In this document: piece after piece, positions 51,786-60,058 of the stretch | How positions within the stretch are numbered: position 1 is the first letter of the stretch | How the letters are laid out: each line of letters starts with the position of its first letter | Source of the DNA: an uncultured Prevotellaceae bacterium | GTDB taxonomy: Bacteria; Bacteroidota; Bacteroidia; Bacteroidales; Bacteroidaceae | Direction of reading: 5' to 3' | Length of the DNA: 64,000 nt | Assembly (NCBI GenBank): GCA_937910905.1 | Contig: CALEPV010000097.1 | Coordinates: 9,998 to 73,997, forward strand | Notes under the pieces: model-generated | What the model was told of the DNA's origin: nothing | Seen by the model: only the letters and a program-made list of their open reading frames with translations | Databases searched by the model: none | Translations under genes and position numbers: made by a program

Positions 51786-53531
51786 TCAGATGCCCAGGTC
51801 CTTGCGGATTGCCTCGACCTTCTTCATGGCATCGGCATTGGCATCAGCGTAGCACTTGGGGCATTGCATCTCTGCCGGAACCTCCATGTAGAACTTAATC
51901 TTTGGCTCTGTGCCGCTGGGACGGACGCTGATCTTGATGCCGTCTTCGGTGAACCATTGCAGCACATTGCTGGTGGCAGGCATGTCGAGCTTGGTGGCGT
52001 TGCCCTCGGCATCGGTGGCGGTGAGAACTTGATAGTCCTTGGTGCAGATGACCTTGGAACCGCCCAGAGTCTTCGGAGCCTTGGCACCGCGGAAGTCAAC
52101 CATCATCTGTTTGATCTCGTCGGCACCGCTCTTGCCCGGACGCACCACGTTGACTGTCTGGTTGAGTGTGAAGCCGTACTCGAGGTAGATGTCCATCAGC
52201 AGGTCGTAGAGGGTCTTGCCGTTGTCCTTGGCCCATGCTGCTATCTCGCAGATGAGGCAGATGCTGGCAGGGCTGTCCTTGTCGCGCACCTTGTCGAACG
52301 GCAGGAAGCCGAAGCTTTCTTCGCCGCCGCCGATGTACTTCTTCACGCCCTCGTTCTCGCGGATGAGGGCTGCTATCCACTTGAAGCCTGTGTAGCAATC
52401 CATCATCTCCACGCCGTTCTTGTCGGCTATTCGTTTGATGAGCTCTGTCGTCACGATGGTCTTCACCAGGAACTCGTTGCCCTTGAGCTGTCCCAGCTTC
52501 TTCTTGTTGGCGATAATGTACCATGCGAACATCATGCATGTTTGGTTGCCGTTCAGTATCTCCCATTCGCCCTGGCTGTTGCGGCACACGATGGCCAGAC
52601 GGTCGGCATCGGGGTCGCTGGCTATCACGAGGTCGGCGTTGAGCTTGGTGCCCAGCTTCATGCCGAGGGTCATAGCTTCCGAGTTCTCGGGGTTCGGGCT
52701 TACGACGGTTGGGAAGTTGCCGTCTATCACCATCTGCTCGGGTACCACGTGGATGTTTTGGAAACCCCATGAGCGCAGGGCTTCGGGTATGATCACGCGA
52801 CCAGTACCGTGCAGCGGGGTGTAGACGATGTTCAGATCCTTTTGGCGGTTGATTACGTCCTGATCCACCATAGCCTCCTTGACGGCTTGCAGGTAGTCCC
52901 AATCCATCTCGCCGCCGATGATTTGGATGAGGTCCGGGTTACCCGTCCACTTCACGTCCTCCACGCTGACCTTGTTCACCTCGTCGATGATGCCGGTGTC
53001 GTGGGGAGCCAGCACCTGTGCGCCGTCCTCCCAGTAGGCCTTGTAGCCGTTGTACTCCTTGGGGTTGTGGCTGGCTGTGACGTTGACGCCTGCCTGAGCG
53101 TGTAGCTGACGTATGGCGAAGCTAATCTCAGGCGTGGGGCGCAGGCTCTCGAACAGGTACACCTTGATGCCGTTGGCCGAGAAGATGGCTGCAACGGTCT
53201 CGGCGAACTCGCGTCCATGGTTGCGGCAGTCGTGACCCACAACGACGCTCAAGTCGGTGCGGCCCGGGAAAGCCTTGAGTATGTAGTTGGCGAAGCCCTG
53301 TGTGGCAGCACCCACGATGTAGCGGTTCATGCGGTTGGTGCCAGGACCCATGATGCCACGCAGACCGCCGGTGCCGAACTCCAGAGTCTGATAGAATGCG
53401 TCGACCAGCGCTGTCTTGTCCTCAGCATCAAGCAGAGCTTTGACCTCAGCCTTGGTCTGTTCATCGTAGACGGGCGATGTGAGCCACTGCTGTGCACGCT
53501 GCTCACATTGTGCGATTAGTTCCTTTTCCAT
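51786..53531 (-). CDS. Phospho-sugar mutase (phosphoglucomutase/phosphomannomutase)
   Basis: A 581-aa cytoplasmic enzyme of the alpha-D-phosphohexomutase superfamily. LEFGTGGLRGIMGPGTNRMN at the N-terminus, the active-site VTASHNPKEYNGYKAYWEDG with phosphoserine Ser154, the metal-binding loop IASDPDADRLAIV, sugar-binding GGGEESFGF, and the C-terminal phosphate loop VRPSGTEPKIKFYM are all present. It interconverts hexose-1- and hexose-6-phosphates. The start at 53531 removes a 14-residue extension that would overlap the promoter. Confidence 0.95.
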   Translation of the reverse strand: MEKELIAQCEQRAQQWLTSPVYDEQTKAEVKALLDAEDKTALVDAFYQTLEFGTGGLRGIMGPGTNRMNRYIVGAATQGFANYILKAFPGRTDLSVVVGHDCRNHGREFAETVAAIFSANGIKVYLFESLRPTPEISFAIRQLHAQAGVNVTASHNPKEYNGYKAYWEDGAQVLAPHDTGIIDEVNKVSVEDVKWTGNPDLIQIIGGEMDWDYLQAVKEAMVDQDVINRQKDLNIVYTPLHGTGRVIIPEALRSWGFQNIHVVPEQMVIDGNFPTVVSPNPENSEAMTLGMKLGTKLNADLVIASDPDADRLAIVCRNSQGEWEILNGNQTCMMFAWYIIANKKKLGQLKGNEFLVKTIVTTELIKRIADKNGVEMMDCYTGFKWIAALIRENEGVKKYIGGGEESFGFLPFDKVRDKDSPASICLICEIAAWAKDNGKTLYDLLMDIYLEYGFTLNQTVNVVRPGKSGADEIKQMMVDFRGAKAPKTLGGSKVICTKDYQVLTATDAEGNATKLDMPATSNVLQWFTEDGIKISVRPSGTEPKIKFYMEVPAEMQCPKCYADANADAMKKVEAIRKDLGI

Positions 53532-53570
53532 AGTGTAGATATTTGGTTTGTATGATATATAACGTGTTGG

Positions 53571-53602
53571 CAAATGTACGGCTTTTCCTTCTCTGCTACA
53601 AT
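53571..53602 (-). promoter_or_regulatory. Promoter of the phospho-sugar mutase gene
   Basis: On the minus strand TACATTTG (53571-53578) lies 20 bp after ATTG (53599-53602), one base from TTTG. The start codon is 40 bp downstream. Confidence 0.6.
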
Positions 53603-53712
53603 TATTTGGGCATTTTTATATAGCGCGTTAGCTTACTTTAGCACTTACTTTAGCACGTCAGGCCGCTTGCAATGCGGCTTTCAAGCCTCTATGTCGCAAT
53701 GCTGCACAAAAA

Positions 53713-53806
53713 ACACGCGCGTGTCATTTATTTAACACGCGCGTGTTATTTGAGCTGCACCGTGGTGCAGAGGATGCTGCACCGCGCTGCAGAGAACTCT
53801 ACTGCC
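53713..53806. repeat. Palindromes between the mutase and apbE genes
   Basis: ACACGCGCGTGT (53713-53724) and AACACGCGCGTGTT (53734-53747) are two close copies of one palindrome. They are followed by CTGCACCGTGGTGCAG and GCTGCACCGCGCTGCAG, which resemble the 4204-4330 repeats. The last ones run into the 3' end of apbE. Confidence 0.55.
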
Positions 53807-54926
53807 CGCTGTCTGCGATGTTGGTGTACGTACGCATGGTACCCAGCGAGTCGTAGATGAAGTAGACTTGCAGGTCCTGCCGGCTGCCAAGCAGCGACTT
53901 GGCGCGCTCTATGCCCATCACCATGAACGAGGTGGCGAAGGCGTCGGCCTCGGCGCATGTCGGAGCCAGCACGGTGGCCGACAGCAACGAGTGCTGCACG
54001 GGTCGTCCTGTCTGCGGGTCGATGGTGTGGGCCACCTTGCGGCCATCCTCGGCAATGTAGAAGTTGCGATAGTTGCCGCTGGTAGCCATAGCGCAGTCAG
54101 TCAGCGGCAGCACGGCTTCCAGCTGGGCACTAGTCGGGTCGGCACTGGCATCCTCGACGGGTCGGCTGATGCCCACACGCCAGAGCTTGCCGTCGGGGTT
54201 CACGCCGTGAACCACTACCTCGCCGCCTATCTCAACCATGAAGTTGCTCACCCCGCGTGCCAGCAGATGCTCTGCCACTAGGTCCACACCGAAGCCCTTG
54301 GCCACAGCCGAGCAGTCGAGCACCATCGAGGTGTCGGCCTTCTGCACGTGGCCGTCGGCAGTCAGGATGATTCTCTGCCAGCCCACCAGCTGCCGCAGGC
54401 TGTCTATCTCTGCGTCCGATGGCAGCGTTTCGTCCTTGTAGCCAAAGCCCCAAGCGTTGACCAACGGCGCCACTGTGATGTCGAAAGCACCCTCTGTGAC
54501 CTCTGACACAGCCATGCTCAGCTCGAACACACGGCGGAACAGGCTGTCCACCTCTACCTCCTCGTTGCGGTTCACACGGCTGATGATGCTCTCCTTGTTG
54601 AACATACTGAGGCTGGCATCGACCTTGTGCATCTCGGCTTCGAGCTCGGTTTGCAGCTGGTCGTTGCTCTGATAGGTGATGTGGTAGAAGGTGCCGAACA
54701 CGGCTCCCTCGATGCGCTGGTAGGGAGCTGCCGGTGCGTTGCGCTGGCGTATGATAAGTATCGTGGCTACTGCAAGTATGGCAACCACGATGATGTGCCA
54801 AGGGCGCCATTGGCTCTTGGGGGTGGGGGCGGATTCTCCCTCCTGTCCATCCCTGGAAGGGGGGGATGTAGTTGCATTTGTGTTCGCCTCCTGATGGTGG
54901 CTGAGGCTCAATGGATCATTCATCAT
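53799..54926 (-). CDS. apbE: FAD:protein FMN transferase ApbE
   Basis: A 375-aa membrane-anchored flavin transferase that attaches FMN to Thr of proteins such as NqrB/C or RnfD/G. A transmembrane anchor (IIVVAILAVATILI, residues about 45-58) replaces the more usual lipoprotein signal. ApbE motifs: GAVFGTFYHITYQ, LSMFNKESIISRVN, GAFDITVAPLVNAWGFG, VLDCSAVAKGFGVDLVAEHL, EIGGEVVVHG, TSGNYRNFY, HTIDPQTGRPVQHSLLSATVLAPTCAEADAFATSFMVMG. The N-terminal cytoplasmic part contains a proline-rich insert (SPPSRDGQEGESAPTPKS) encoded by a GC-rich repeat. The start codon lies in a heptamer-repeat array. Last gene of the GT2-DUF6452-DUF6048 operon. Confidence 0.93.
   Translation of the reverse strand: MMNDPLSLSHHQEANTNATTSPPSRDGQEGESAPTPKSQWRPWHIIVVAILAVATILIIRQRNAPAAPYQRIEGAVFGTFYHITYQSNDQLQTELEAEMHKVDASLSMFNKESIISRVNRNEEVEVDSLFRRVFELSMAVSEVTEGAFDITVAPLVNAWGFGYKDETLPSDAEIDSLRQLVGWQRIILTADGHVQKADTSMVLDCSAVAKGFGVDLVAEHLLARGVSNFMVEIGGEVVVHGVNPDGKLWRVGISRPVEDASADPTSAQLEAVLPLTDCAMATSGNYRNFYIAEDGRKVAHTIDPQTGRPVQHSLLSATVLAPTCAEADAFATSFMVMGIERAKSLLGSRQDLQVYFIYDSLGTMRTYTNIADSGQ
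54815..54868. repeat. GC-rich element in frame inside apbE
   Basis: CTTGGGGGTGGGGGCGG...AAGGGGGGGATGT (plus strand) encodes the SPPSRDGQEGESAPTPKS insert. It resembles the elements at 991-1030 and 60265-60291 (GGQEG is shared with the latter). Confidence 0.5.
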
Positions 54927-54973
54927 TCATCATTCTCTTGTTCTTCATTCATCATTCAACATTCGTCATTCTC
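54917..54973 (-). repeat. Heptamer array (CATTCAT = ATGAATG on minus strand)
   Basis: Seven 7-bp units (with one 8-bp interruption) fill the gap between the DUF6048 stop (TGA, 54975-54977) and the apbE ATG codons (54921-54926). They show the same stop-array-start layout as the fimbrial junctions, with a different word. Confidence 0.8.
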
Positions 54974-54974
54974 T

Positions 54975-55676
54975 TCACCTCCTCGTCAGGTCGAACACCA
55001 GCTTGAATGTGCCGCCCCAGTTGAGCGAGCTGTCGTTCATGCTCATGCCCGGCACGTACCAAGGCTTGCCAATCTCCGACGACTTCTGCGAGGCGCGCAG
55101 CTTGAAGCGCAGGTCCCATCCCATGCTCACGATTCTCCAGATGCGTGTCTCCACACCGAACACGGCCTCCACCCAGTGGGTGTTGCCGCTCAATCCGTGG
55201 TGACGGAAGTCCTGAGCTGTCTGCCACACAGGATCTGTGAGTGGCACGGGCGAATCGAGGTCGTACTCGTAGTTGGAGTAACCGTATCGCAGGCCGCCGA
55301 ACAGACGGTTGCCGTTGTGCTGCTTGGTGAAGCAGTAGTCGGCACCTATGCGGAAGTATGGTGCCTTGACCGCAAAGTGGTTGTCCAGCTCGCGCCCTTC
55401 GTGGTCGGCTTCGCCGTAGCCCAGCTCCAGCACAGGGAAGTACTTGTCGTAGAGGTTGAGTCGCACGAAGGCTTCCATCTGCGACCAGTCGTTGCCTGCC
55501 AGCTTCAGGCCTGCACCCAGCAGGTCGGCACCCACGGCGATGCCGTCCATCAGATGGCGCTTGGGCTGCTGCTGTCGCAGCAACTGCTCCACCACCTGCT
55601 GCGGCTCCTGCGCCGACACAGGCACTGCCAGCACGATGAGAACCAGCAGCAGAAAGAATGCCTTACTCGCTCTCAT
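54975..55676 (-). CDS. DUF6048-like outer-membrane/periplasmic protein
   Basis: A 233-aa exported protein (signal MRASKAFFLLLVLIVLAVPVSAQ). GIAVGADLLGAGLKLAGNDWSQMEAFVRLNLYDKYFPVLELGYG, FRIGADYCFTKQHNGNRLFGGLRYGYSNYEYD and SMGWDLRFKLR indicate an eight-strand-like barrel of the DUF6048 type. It is co-encoded with a DUF6452 lipoprotein, as in many Bacteroidales. The start overlaps the upstream gene's end by 14 bp, implying translational coupling. Function unknown. Confidence 0.8.
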   Translation of the reverse strand: MRASKAFFLLLVLIVLAVPVSAQEPQQVVEQLLRQQQPKRHLMDGIAVGADLLGAGLKLAGNDWSQMEAFVRLNLYDKYFPVLELGYGEADHEGRELDNHFAVKAPYFRIGADYCFTKQHNGNRLFGGLRYGYSNYEYDLDSPVPLTDPVWQTAQDFRHHGLSGNTHWVEAVFGVETRIWRIVSMGWDLRFKLRASQKSSEIGKPWYVPGMSMNDSSLNWGGTFKLVFDLTRR

Positions 55677-56223
55677 CGGTGTAGAAGTATATTTGGAAGT
55701 TCTCAAGTCCGTCATAGTCTATCTGCGCGTTGACCACCACGATGGTGTCCATCACTTGATGCGTGCAGCTGACAGCCGTCACGTTATGGAACATATGCAC
55801 CGGGCACGACGGGTCGTCGAAGTGATGCCGGCTCTGCTTGCTCATCCACACGGTGTCGGTGGCTGTCAGCCCGTCGGTGTCGGTGAAGCTGAACACCAGA
55901 GTGTCGACATCGGCATAGTAGCTCACGGGCAGCGAGATGCCGCTTTTGTTGTACACTCTGTTGACCAGCGTAGTGTCGCGTCCCTGCACCACGGCCTTCA
56001 CCGTCAGGGTGTCGCCCACGCTGATAGCCTGACCGTCCACCAGCGTGCCGCTGGCATCGCGGCTCGAAGCGTAGAACGTGTAGACGCTCTCCACGGTGTT
56101 GTTCAGCGGGCAGCTCACACTCTCACATGACGACACGCCTGCTGCCACTATGACCGCAAGTGCTGCAGCCATAGCGCAGGCAGCCATTCGCTGTGCCGTA
56201 TGTGTCTTCTTGATGAACGTCAT
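55663..56223 (-). CDS. DUF6452-like lipoprotein
   Basis: A 186-aa probable lipoprotein: MTFIKKTHTAQRMAACAMAAALAVIVAAGVSSC with lipobox (VSSC). The mature part (CPLNNTVESVYTFYASSRDASGTLVDGQAISVGDTLTVKAVVQGRDTTLVNRVYNKSGISLPVSYYADVDTLVF) matches DUF6452 proteins. It lies 4 bp after the glycosyltransferase gene and overlaps the DUF6048 gene. Function unknown; the constant pairing suggests a shared envelope role. Confidence 0.8.
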   Translation of the reverse strand: MTFIKKTHTAQRMAACAMAAALAVIVAAGVSSCESVSCPLNNTVESVYTFYASSRDASGTLVDGQAISVGDTLTVKAVVQGRDTTLVNRVYNKSGISLPVSYYADVDTLVFSFTDTDGLTATDTVWMSKQSRHHFDDPSCPVHMFHNVTAVSCTHQVMDTIVVVNAQIDYDGLENFQIYFYTDESE

Positions 56224-56227
56224 TGCG

Positions 56228-57178
56228 CTACAGCTCCTTCTCTATCTGGTAGTTGTTCCTCAGGTTGGAGTTACGGCTGATGAGCTCGCCTAAGAAGCCG
56301 GCTACAAAGAGCTGGGTGCCGAGTATCATCATGGTCAGAGCGATGAAGAAATAGGGCGAGTCGGTCACCAGACGATAGGGCATACCGTTGTACATAGCGT
56401 AGAGCTTGCCGAAACCTACTACTAACACGGCCACAAAGCCGATGAGGAACATCAGCGTGCCCAGCAGACCGAACACATGCATCGGCTTCAGCCCGAAGCG
56501 GCTGAGGAACCACAGCGACAGCAGGTCCAGGTAGCCGTTGACGAAGCGGTCAAGCCCGAATTTGGTCTTGCCGTACTTGCGTGCCTGATGGTGCACCACC
56601 TTCTCACCAATCTTGCAGAATCCGGCTTCTTTGGCCAGATAGGGGATGTAGCGGTGCATCTCGCCATAGACCTCGATGTTCTTCACCACATCGCGGCGGT
56701 AGGCTTTCAGCCCGCAGTTGAAGTCGTGCAGGTTCTTGATGCCGCTCACACGACGCGCCGTGGCGTTGAACAGCTTGGTAGGTATGGTCTTCGACAGCGG
56801 GTCGTAGCGCTTCTGCTTGTAGCCGCTCACAAGGTCGTAGCCGTCCTCGACAATCATGCGTCGCAGCTCGGGTATCTCGTCGGGCGAGTCCTGAAGGTCG
56901 GCATCCATGGTTATCACGACGTCGCCCTCGGCACGGTGGAAGCCGCAGAACAGCGCAGGACTCTTACCGTAGTTGCGGCGGAACTTGATGCCCTTCACCT
57001 CGGAGTTGGCTCGTGCCAGCTGCTCAATGACCTGCCACGAGGTGTCGGTAGAGCCATCGTTGACAAAGATAATCTCGTAGCTGAACCTGTTCTCTTCCAT
57101 CACCCGCTTGAGCCATGCGTGGAGCTCGGGCAGCGATTCAGCCTCATTATATAAAGGTACTACTACAGATATGTCCAT
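56228..57178 (-). CDS. Glycosyltransferase family 2, membrane-anchored (dolichol-P-mannose synthase-like)
   Basis: 316 aa. MDISVVVPLYNEAESLPELHAWL, FVNDGSTDTSW, KGIKFRRNYGKSPALFCGFHRAEGDVVITMDADLQDSPDEIPEL (DxD-type metal site), YDLVSGYKQKRYD, LHDFNCGLKAYRRDVV and VHHQARKYGKTKFG define a GT2 of the undecaprenyl-phosphate sugar transferase type. Two C-terminal transmembrane segments (HVFGLLGTLMFLIGFVAVLVVGF; FFIALTMMILGTQLFVAGFLGELI) anchor it. It probably loads a sugar onto a polyprenyl carrier for envelope glycans. The start at 57178 is chosen because the upstream frame is low-complexity and crosses the promoter. Confidence 0.93.
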   Translation of the reverse strand: MDISVVVPLYNEAESLPELHAWLKRVMEENRFSYEIIFVNDGSTDTSWQVIEQLARANSEVKGIKFRRNYGKSPALFCGFHRAEGDVVITMDADLQDSPDEIPELRRMIVEDGYDLVSGYKQKRYDPLSKTIPTKLFNATARRVSGIKNLHDFNCGLKAYRRDVVKNIEVYGEMHRYIPYLAKEAGFCKIGEKVVHHQARKYGKTKFGLDRFVNGYLDLLSLWFLSRFGLKPMHVFGLLGTLMFLIGFVAVLVVGFGKLYAMYNGMPYRLVTDSPYFFIALTMMILGTQLFVAGFLGELISRNSNLRNNYQIEKEL

Positions 57179-57202
57179 AATATGGCATGATGAATTTGAG
57201 GG

Positions 57203-57210
57203 CAAAGGTA
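57203..57210 (-). promoter_or_regulatory. -7 box (TACCTTTG) of the GT2 operon
   Basis: A perfect TAnnTTTG on the minus strand, 25 bp before the GT2 start. No TTTG is seen at -33. Confidence 0.55.
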
Positions 57211-57248
57211 CGCCTTTTTCATCAGCTAACGCCATATTGACGTGTTTT

Positions 57249-59138
57249 TTATGCCTGTCGGCCGAACAACTGCGGCAGCAAGTCCATGCGGCCCATGCGT
57301 CGCAGTTCGGCTTCGATGCGTCTCCGCTGGTCGGGTTTGTACCAGAAGAAGAACATGCGCTGGGCGGCTTTCTCGGCAGGCGTCTTGGCCACAAACACGC
57401 GCTCCATTGTGTCGGGGTCATAGCCGCTGTACCACATGGTGGTAGCTGTGGTCATGGGCGTGGGGGTGAAGTCCTGTACCTGCTCTAGGTGGAAGTCCAG
57501 CTGCTTGGTGGCTATGGCGAGGTTGGCCATGTCCAGCGCACGGCATCCCGGATGGGAACTGATGAAGTAGGGTATGATTTGCTGGCGCAGCCCTGCCTCT
57601 CGGTTCAGATGGTCGAAGCGGCACTTGAACTCGCCGAAGAGCGAGAACGATGGCTTGCGCATCAGGTTCAGCACAGCGTCCGAGGTATGCTCCGGTGCCA
57701 CCTTGAGGCGGCCGCTCACATGGTGCAGTATCAGCTCGCGGATGTAGTCGGCTGCTGCGCGGTTCAGGTGCTCGTCCTGCCAGTCGTGCAGCAGTAGGTC
57801 GTAGCGCACTCCGCTACCTATGAAGCTGTGCTTCACTTCTGGAATGGCATCAACGGCGCGGTAGATGTCGAGTAGCGCAGAGTGGTCGCCATTGAGGTTC
57901 GGACAGATGCGGGGGAAGATGCACGATGGACGGCGGCAGCGCTTGCAGGCCTCCAGCTTGCGCCCTCTCATACCGTACATGTTGGCCGACGGGCCACCCA
58001 GGTCTGACAGTGTGCCGTGGAAGTCTGGCTGACGGGTGACAGCCTTCACCTCGCGCATGATGCTCTCCTTGCTGCGTGACACTACGAACTTGCCTTGATG
58101 AGCGGAGATGGTGCAGAATGCACAGCCTCCGAAGCAGCCGCGATGCAGGCACACCGAGTGGCGTATCATCTCGAAGGCGGGGATGCGCTTGCCAGCATAG
58201 CGCGGGTGCGGCTGGCGGGTGTAGGGCAGGTCGAAGCTGTGGTCGAGCTGCTCTGTGGTCATAGGCGGGTAGGGTGGATTGACCACCACCCACTGGCTGC
58301 CTGCCTGCTGCAGTATGCGCTGTGCCTCCCAGCGGTTGCTCTGCTCCTCGATGTGATGGAAGTTCTCGGCGTGTAGGCGTGGCTCGGCCAGACACTGCTC
58401 GTAGCTGTGCAGCGCGATGTCGTCGGCGCGGATGCCGCGTGGTATGTCGCGCTCCGATGCATGCAGCGTTACTGTCTGCGGGATGGCATCATCGCTGCAT
58501 ACTGTTTCGCGGAATGTCTCTCGGCTCATCTGTGCGTTGCCCTCCTCATCGTAGCTCAACGCTGGGTGGTAGCTCTCCAGTTGCTCAATGAGCCTGCGCG
58601 ACAGCTCTATGGTGGGCTGTTCGCCCATGCCGTACATCAGCAGGTCGGCTCCGCTGTCCAGAAGTATGCTCGGACGCAGGCGGTCCTGCCAGTAGTCGTA
58701 GTGTGCCAGACGCCGCATACTGGCCTCAATGCCGCCTATGACCACAGGCACATCGGGGTAGAGCTGGCGTACACATTGTGTATATACTATCGTGGGGTAC
58801 TCTGGCCGCAGGTTGTGGCGCCCGTCGGGGCTGTAGGCATCCTCCGAGCGCAGGCGGCGAGCGGCGGTGTACTTGTTCACCATAGAGTCCATTGCTCCAG
58901 GACATACACCGAACCACAGCCGCGGACGTCCCAGACGGCGGAAGTCGCGCAGGTCGCCGTGCCAGTCGGGCTGCGGTATGATGCCTACACGCAGCCCTTC
59001 GGCTTCTAGAATGCGGCCTATCACCGCTGCTCCGAATGACGGGTGGTCAACGTAGGCATCGGCGCTGAGCAGAATGACATCGGCTTGCAGCCAGCCACGC
59101 TGCTCCATCTCGCGGCGAGTGGTGGGGAGCGCGTTCAT
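57249..59138 (-). CDS. YgiQ family radical SAM protein
   Basis: A 629-aa cytoplasmic protein of the YgiQ family (UPF0313). The N-terminal domain shows DVILLSADAYVDHPSFGAAVIGRILEAEGLRVGII, WFGVCPGAMDSMVNKYTA and VVIGGIEASMRRLAHYDYW. The radical SAM cluster is HRGCFGGCAFC (Cys335, 339, 342). SVCLHRGC and the C-terminal cysteine-containing region (CKRCRRPSCIFPRICPNL) follow, then VAPEHTSDAVLNLMRKPS and DFTPTPMTTATTMWYSGYDP. The reaction is unknown. Its start overlaps the lipid-kinase stop by 4 bp (ATGA), so the two are co-translated. Confidence 0.92.
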   Translation of the reverse strand: MNALPTTRREMEQRGWLQADVILLSADAYVDHPSFGAAVIGRILEAEGLRVGIIPQPDWHGDLRDFRRLGRPRLWFGVCPGAMDSMVNKYTAARRLRSEDAYSPDGRHNLRPEYPTIVYTQCVRQLYPDVPVVIGGIEASMRRLAHYDYWQDRLRPSILLDSGADLLMYGMGEQPTIELSRRLIEQLESYHPALSYDEEGNAQMSRETFRETVCSDDAIPQTVTLHASERDIPRGIRADDIALHSYEQCLAEPRLHAENFHHIEEQSNRWEAQRILQQAGSQWVVVNPPYPPMTTEQLDHSFDLPYTRQPHPRYAGKRIPAFEMIRHSVCLHRGCFGGCAFCTISAHQGKFVVSRSKESIMREVKAVTRQPDFHGTLSDLGGPSANMYGMRGRKLEACKRCRRPSCIFPRICPNLNGDHSALLDIYRAVDAIPEVKHSFIGSGVRYDLLLHDWQDEHLNRAAADYIRELILHHVSGRLKVAPEHTSDAVLNLMRKPSFSLFGEFKCRFDHLNREAGLRQQIIPYFISSHPGCRALDMANLAIATKQLDFHLEQVQDFTPTPMTTATTMWYSGYDPDTMERVFVAKTPAEKAAQRMFFFWYKPDQRRRIEAELRRMGRMDLLPQLFGRQA

Positions 59139-60037
59139 AATGTTGGCGAGGGGTGGGTCTTTACTTTCAGTGCCTGTGGCACTATCCTGATATCCACCTC
59201 GGCGTCGGTCTGAACGGGGTCGCCGTCGAAGTGGATTGGACCTGCAGCGCTGCGCGAGATGTGCAGATGCTTGCAGGCGAAGGTGCGGGTGTGGCTGTTA
59301 TTCTCCAATGTGCCGGCGTGCATTTGATACAGCACCTTGGCGGCAGAGTAGAGAGGGAATGGCGACAGTATGGTGACGCTGAGCAGACCGTCGCAGAGCG
59401 ATGCACCCGGGGCAATGAAGAAGTCGTTGCCGTACTGCGCGGCATTGCCTGCCGTGATGACGTATGCCTCGATGTGCTCAGGCTCGCCGCCGTCTATACT
59501 GATGTCGTACTGCTCTGGCTTGTAGGTCAGGCCGTCCACGAGGGTGGACTTGGCATATGTTGCGAAGCCGCGCTTGCCAGCCTTGGCGAACTTGTCGCTG
59601 ATGAAGGCATCGAAGCCCATGCCGCAAGTGCAGAAGAACGGATGCTCGTTGATGATGCCGTAGTCGATGCATACGGTGTCGCGCTGTGCTACCATCTCCA
59701 ATGCCTGCATCGGCTTCATGGGGATATGCAGGTGCCTGGCCAGGCCGTTGCCGCTGCCCATAGGAATGATACCCAGGGCTGTGTCGGTGTGCACCAGCGC
59801 CCGTGCCACTTCGTTGACGGTGCCGTCGCCGCCTATGGCTACGCATACGTCCACACCCTGACGGGCTGCCTCGCGAGCCAGCTCCTCGGCGTGCCCAGCC
59901 CTCTCTGTCCATGCCACATCGAACTCAACCCCATATCGGGCAATCACCGACGGTATGGCATCTACCAGCGCTTGCTTGTCGTGAGTGCCGGATATGGGGT
60001 TGGCTATGAAGAGATAACGCTTGCTATCTTGTGTCAT
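59135..60037 (-). CDS. Diacylglycerol/lipid kinase family protein (YegS/BmrU type)
   Basis: 300 aa. RYLFIANPISGTHDKQ, VAIGGDGTVNEVARALVHT (GGDGT, residues 69-73), GIIPMGSGNGLARHLHIP and a C-terminal beta-domain with GMGFDAFISDKFAKAGKRGFATYAKSTLVDG and DGLLSVTILSPFP are the hallmarks of the DAGK catalytic superfamily. It phosphorylates a lipid such as diacylglycerol, ceramide or undecaprenol; the substrate cannot be told. Overlaps ygiQ by 4 bp. It lies 21 bp after the alginate-lyase fusion gene on the same strand. Confidence 0.92.
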   Translation of the reverse strand: MTQDSKRYLFIANPISGTHDKQALVDAIPSVIARYGVEFDVAWTERAGHAEELAREAARQGVDVCVAIGGDGTVNEVARALVHTDTALGIIPMGSGNGLARHLHIPMKPMQALEMVAQRDTVCIDYGIINEHPFFCTCGMGFDAFISDKFAKAGKRGFATYAKSTLVDGLTYKPEQYDISIDGGEPEHIEAYVITAGNAAQYGNDFFIAPGASLCDGLLSVTILSPFPLYSAAKVLYQMHAGTLENNSHTRTFACKHLHISRSAAGPIHFDGDPVQTDAEVDIRIVPQALKVKTHPSPTL

Positions 60038-60058
60038 CGTGTCTTGTACTTATGCTTA

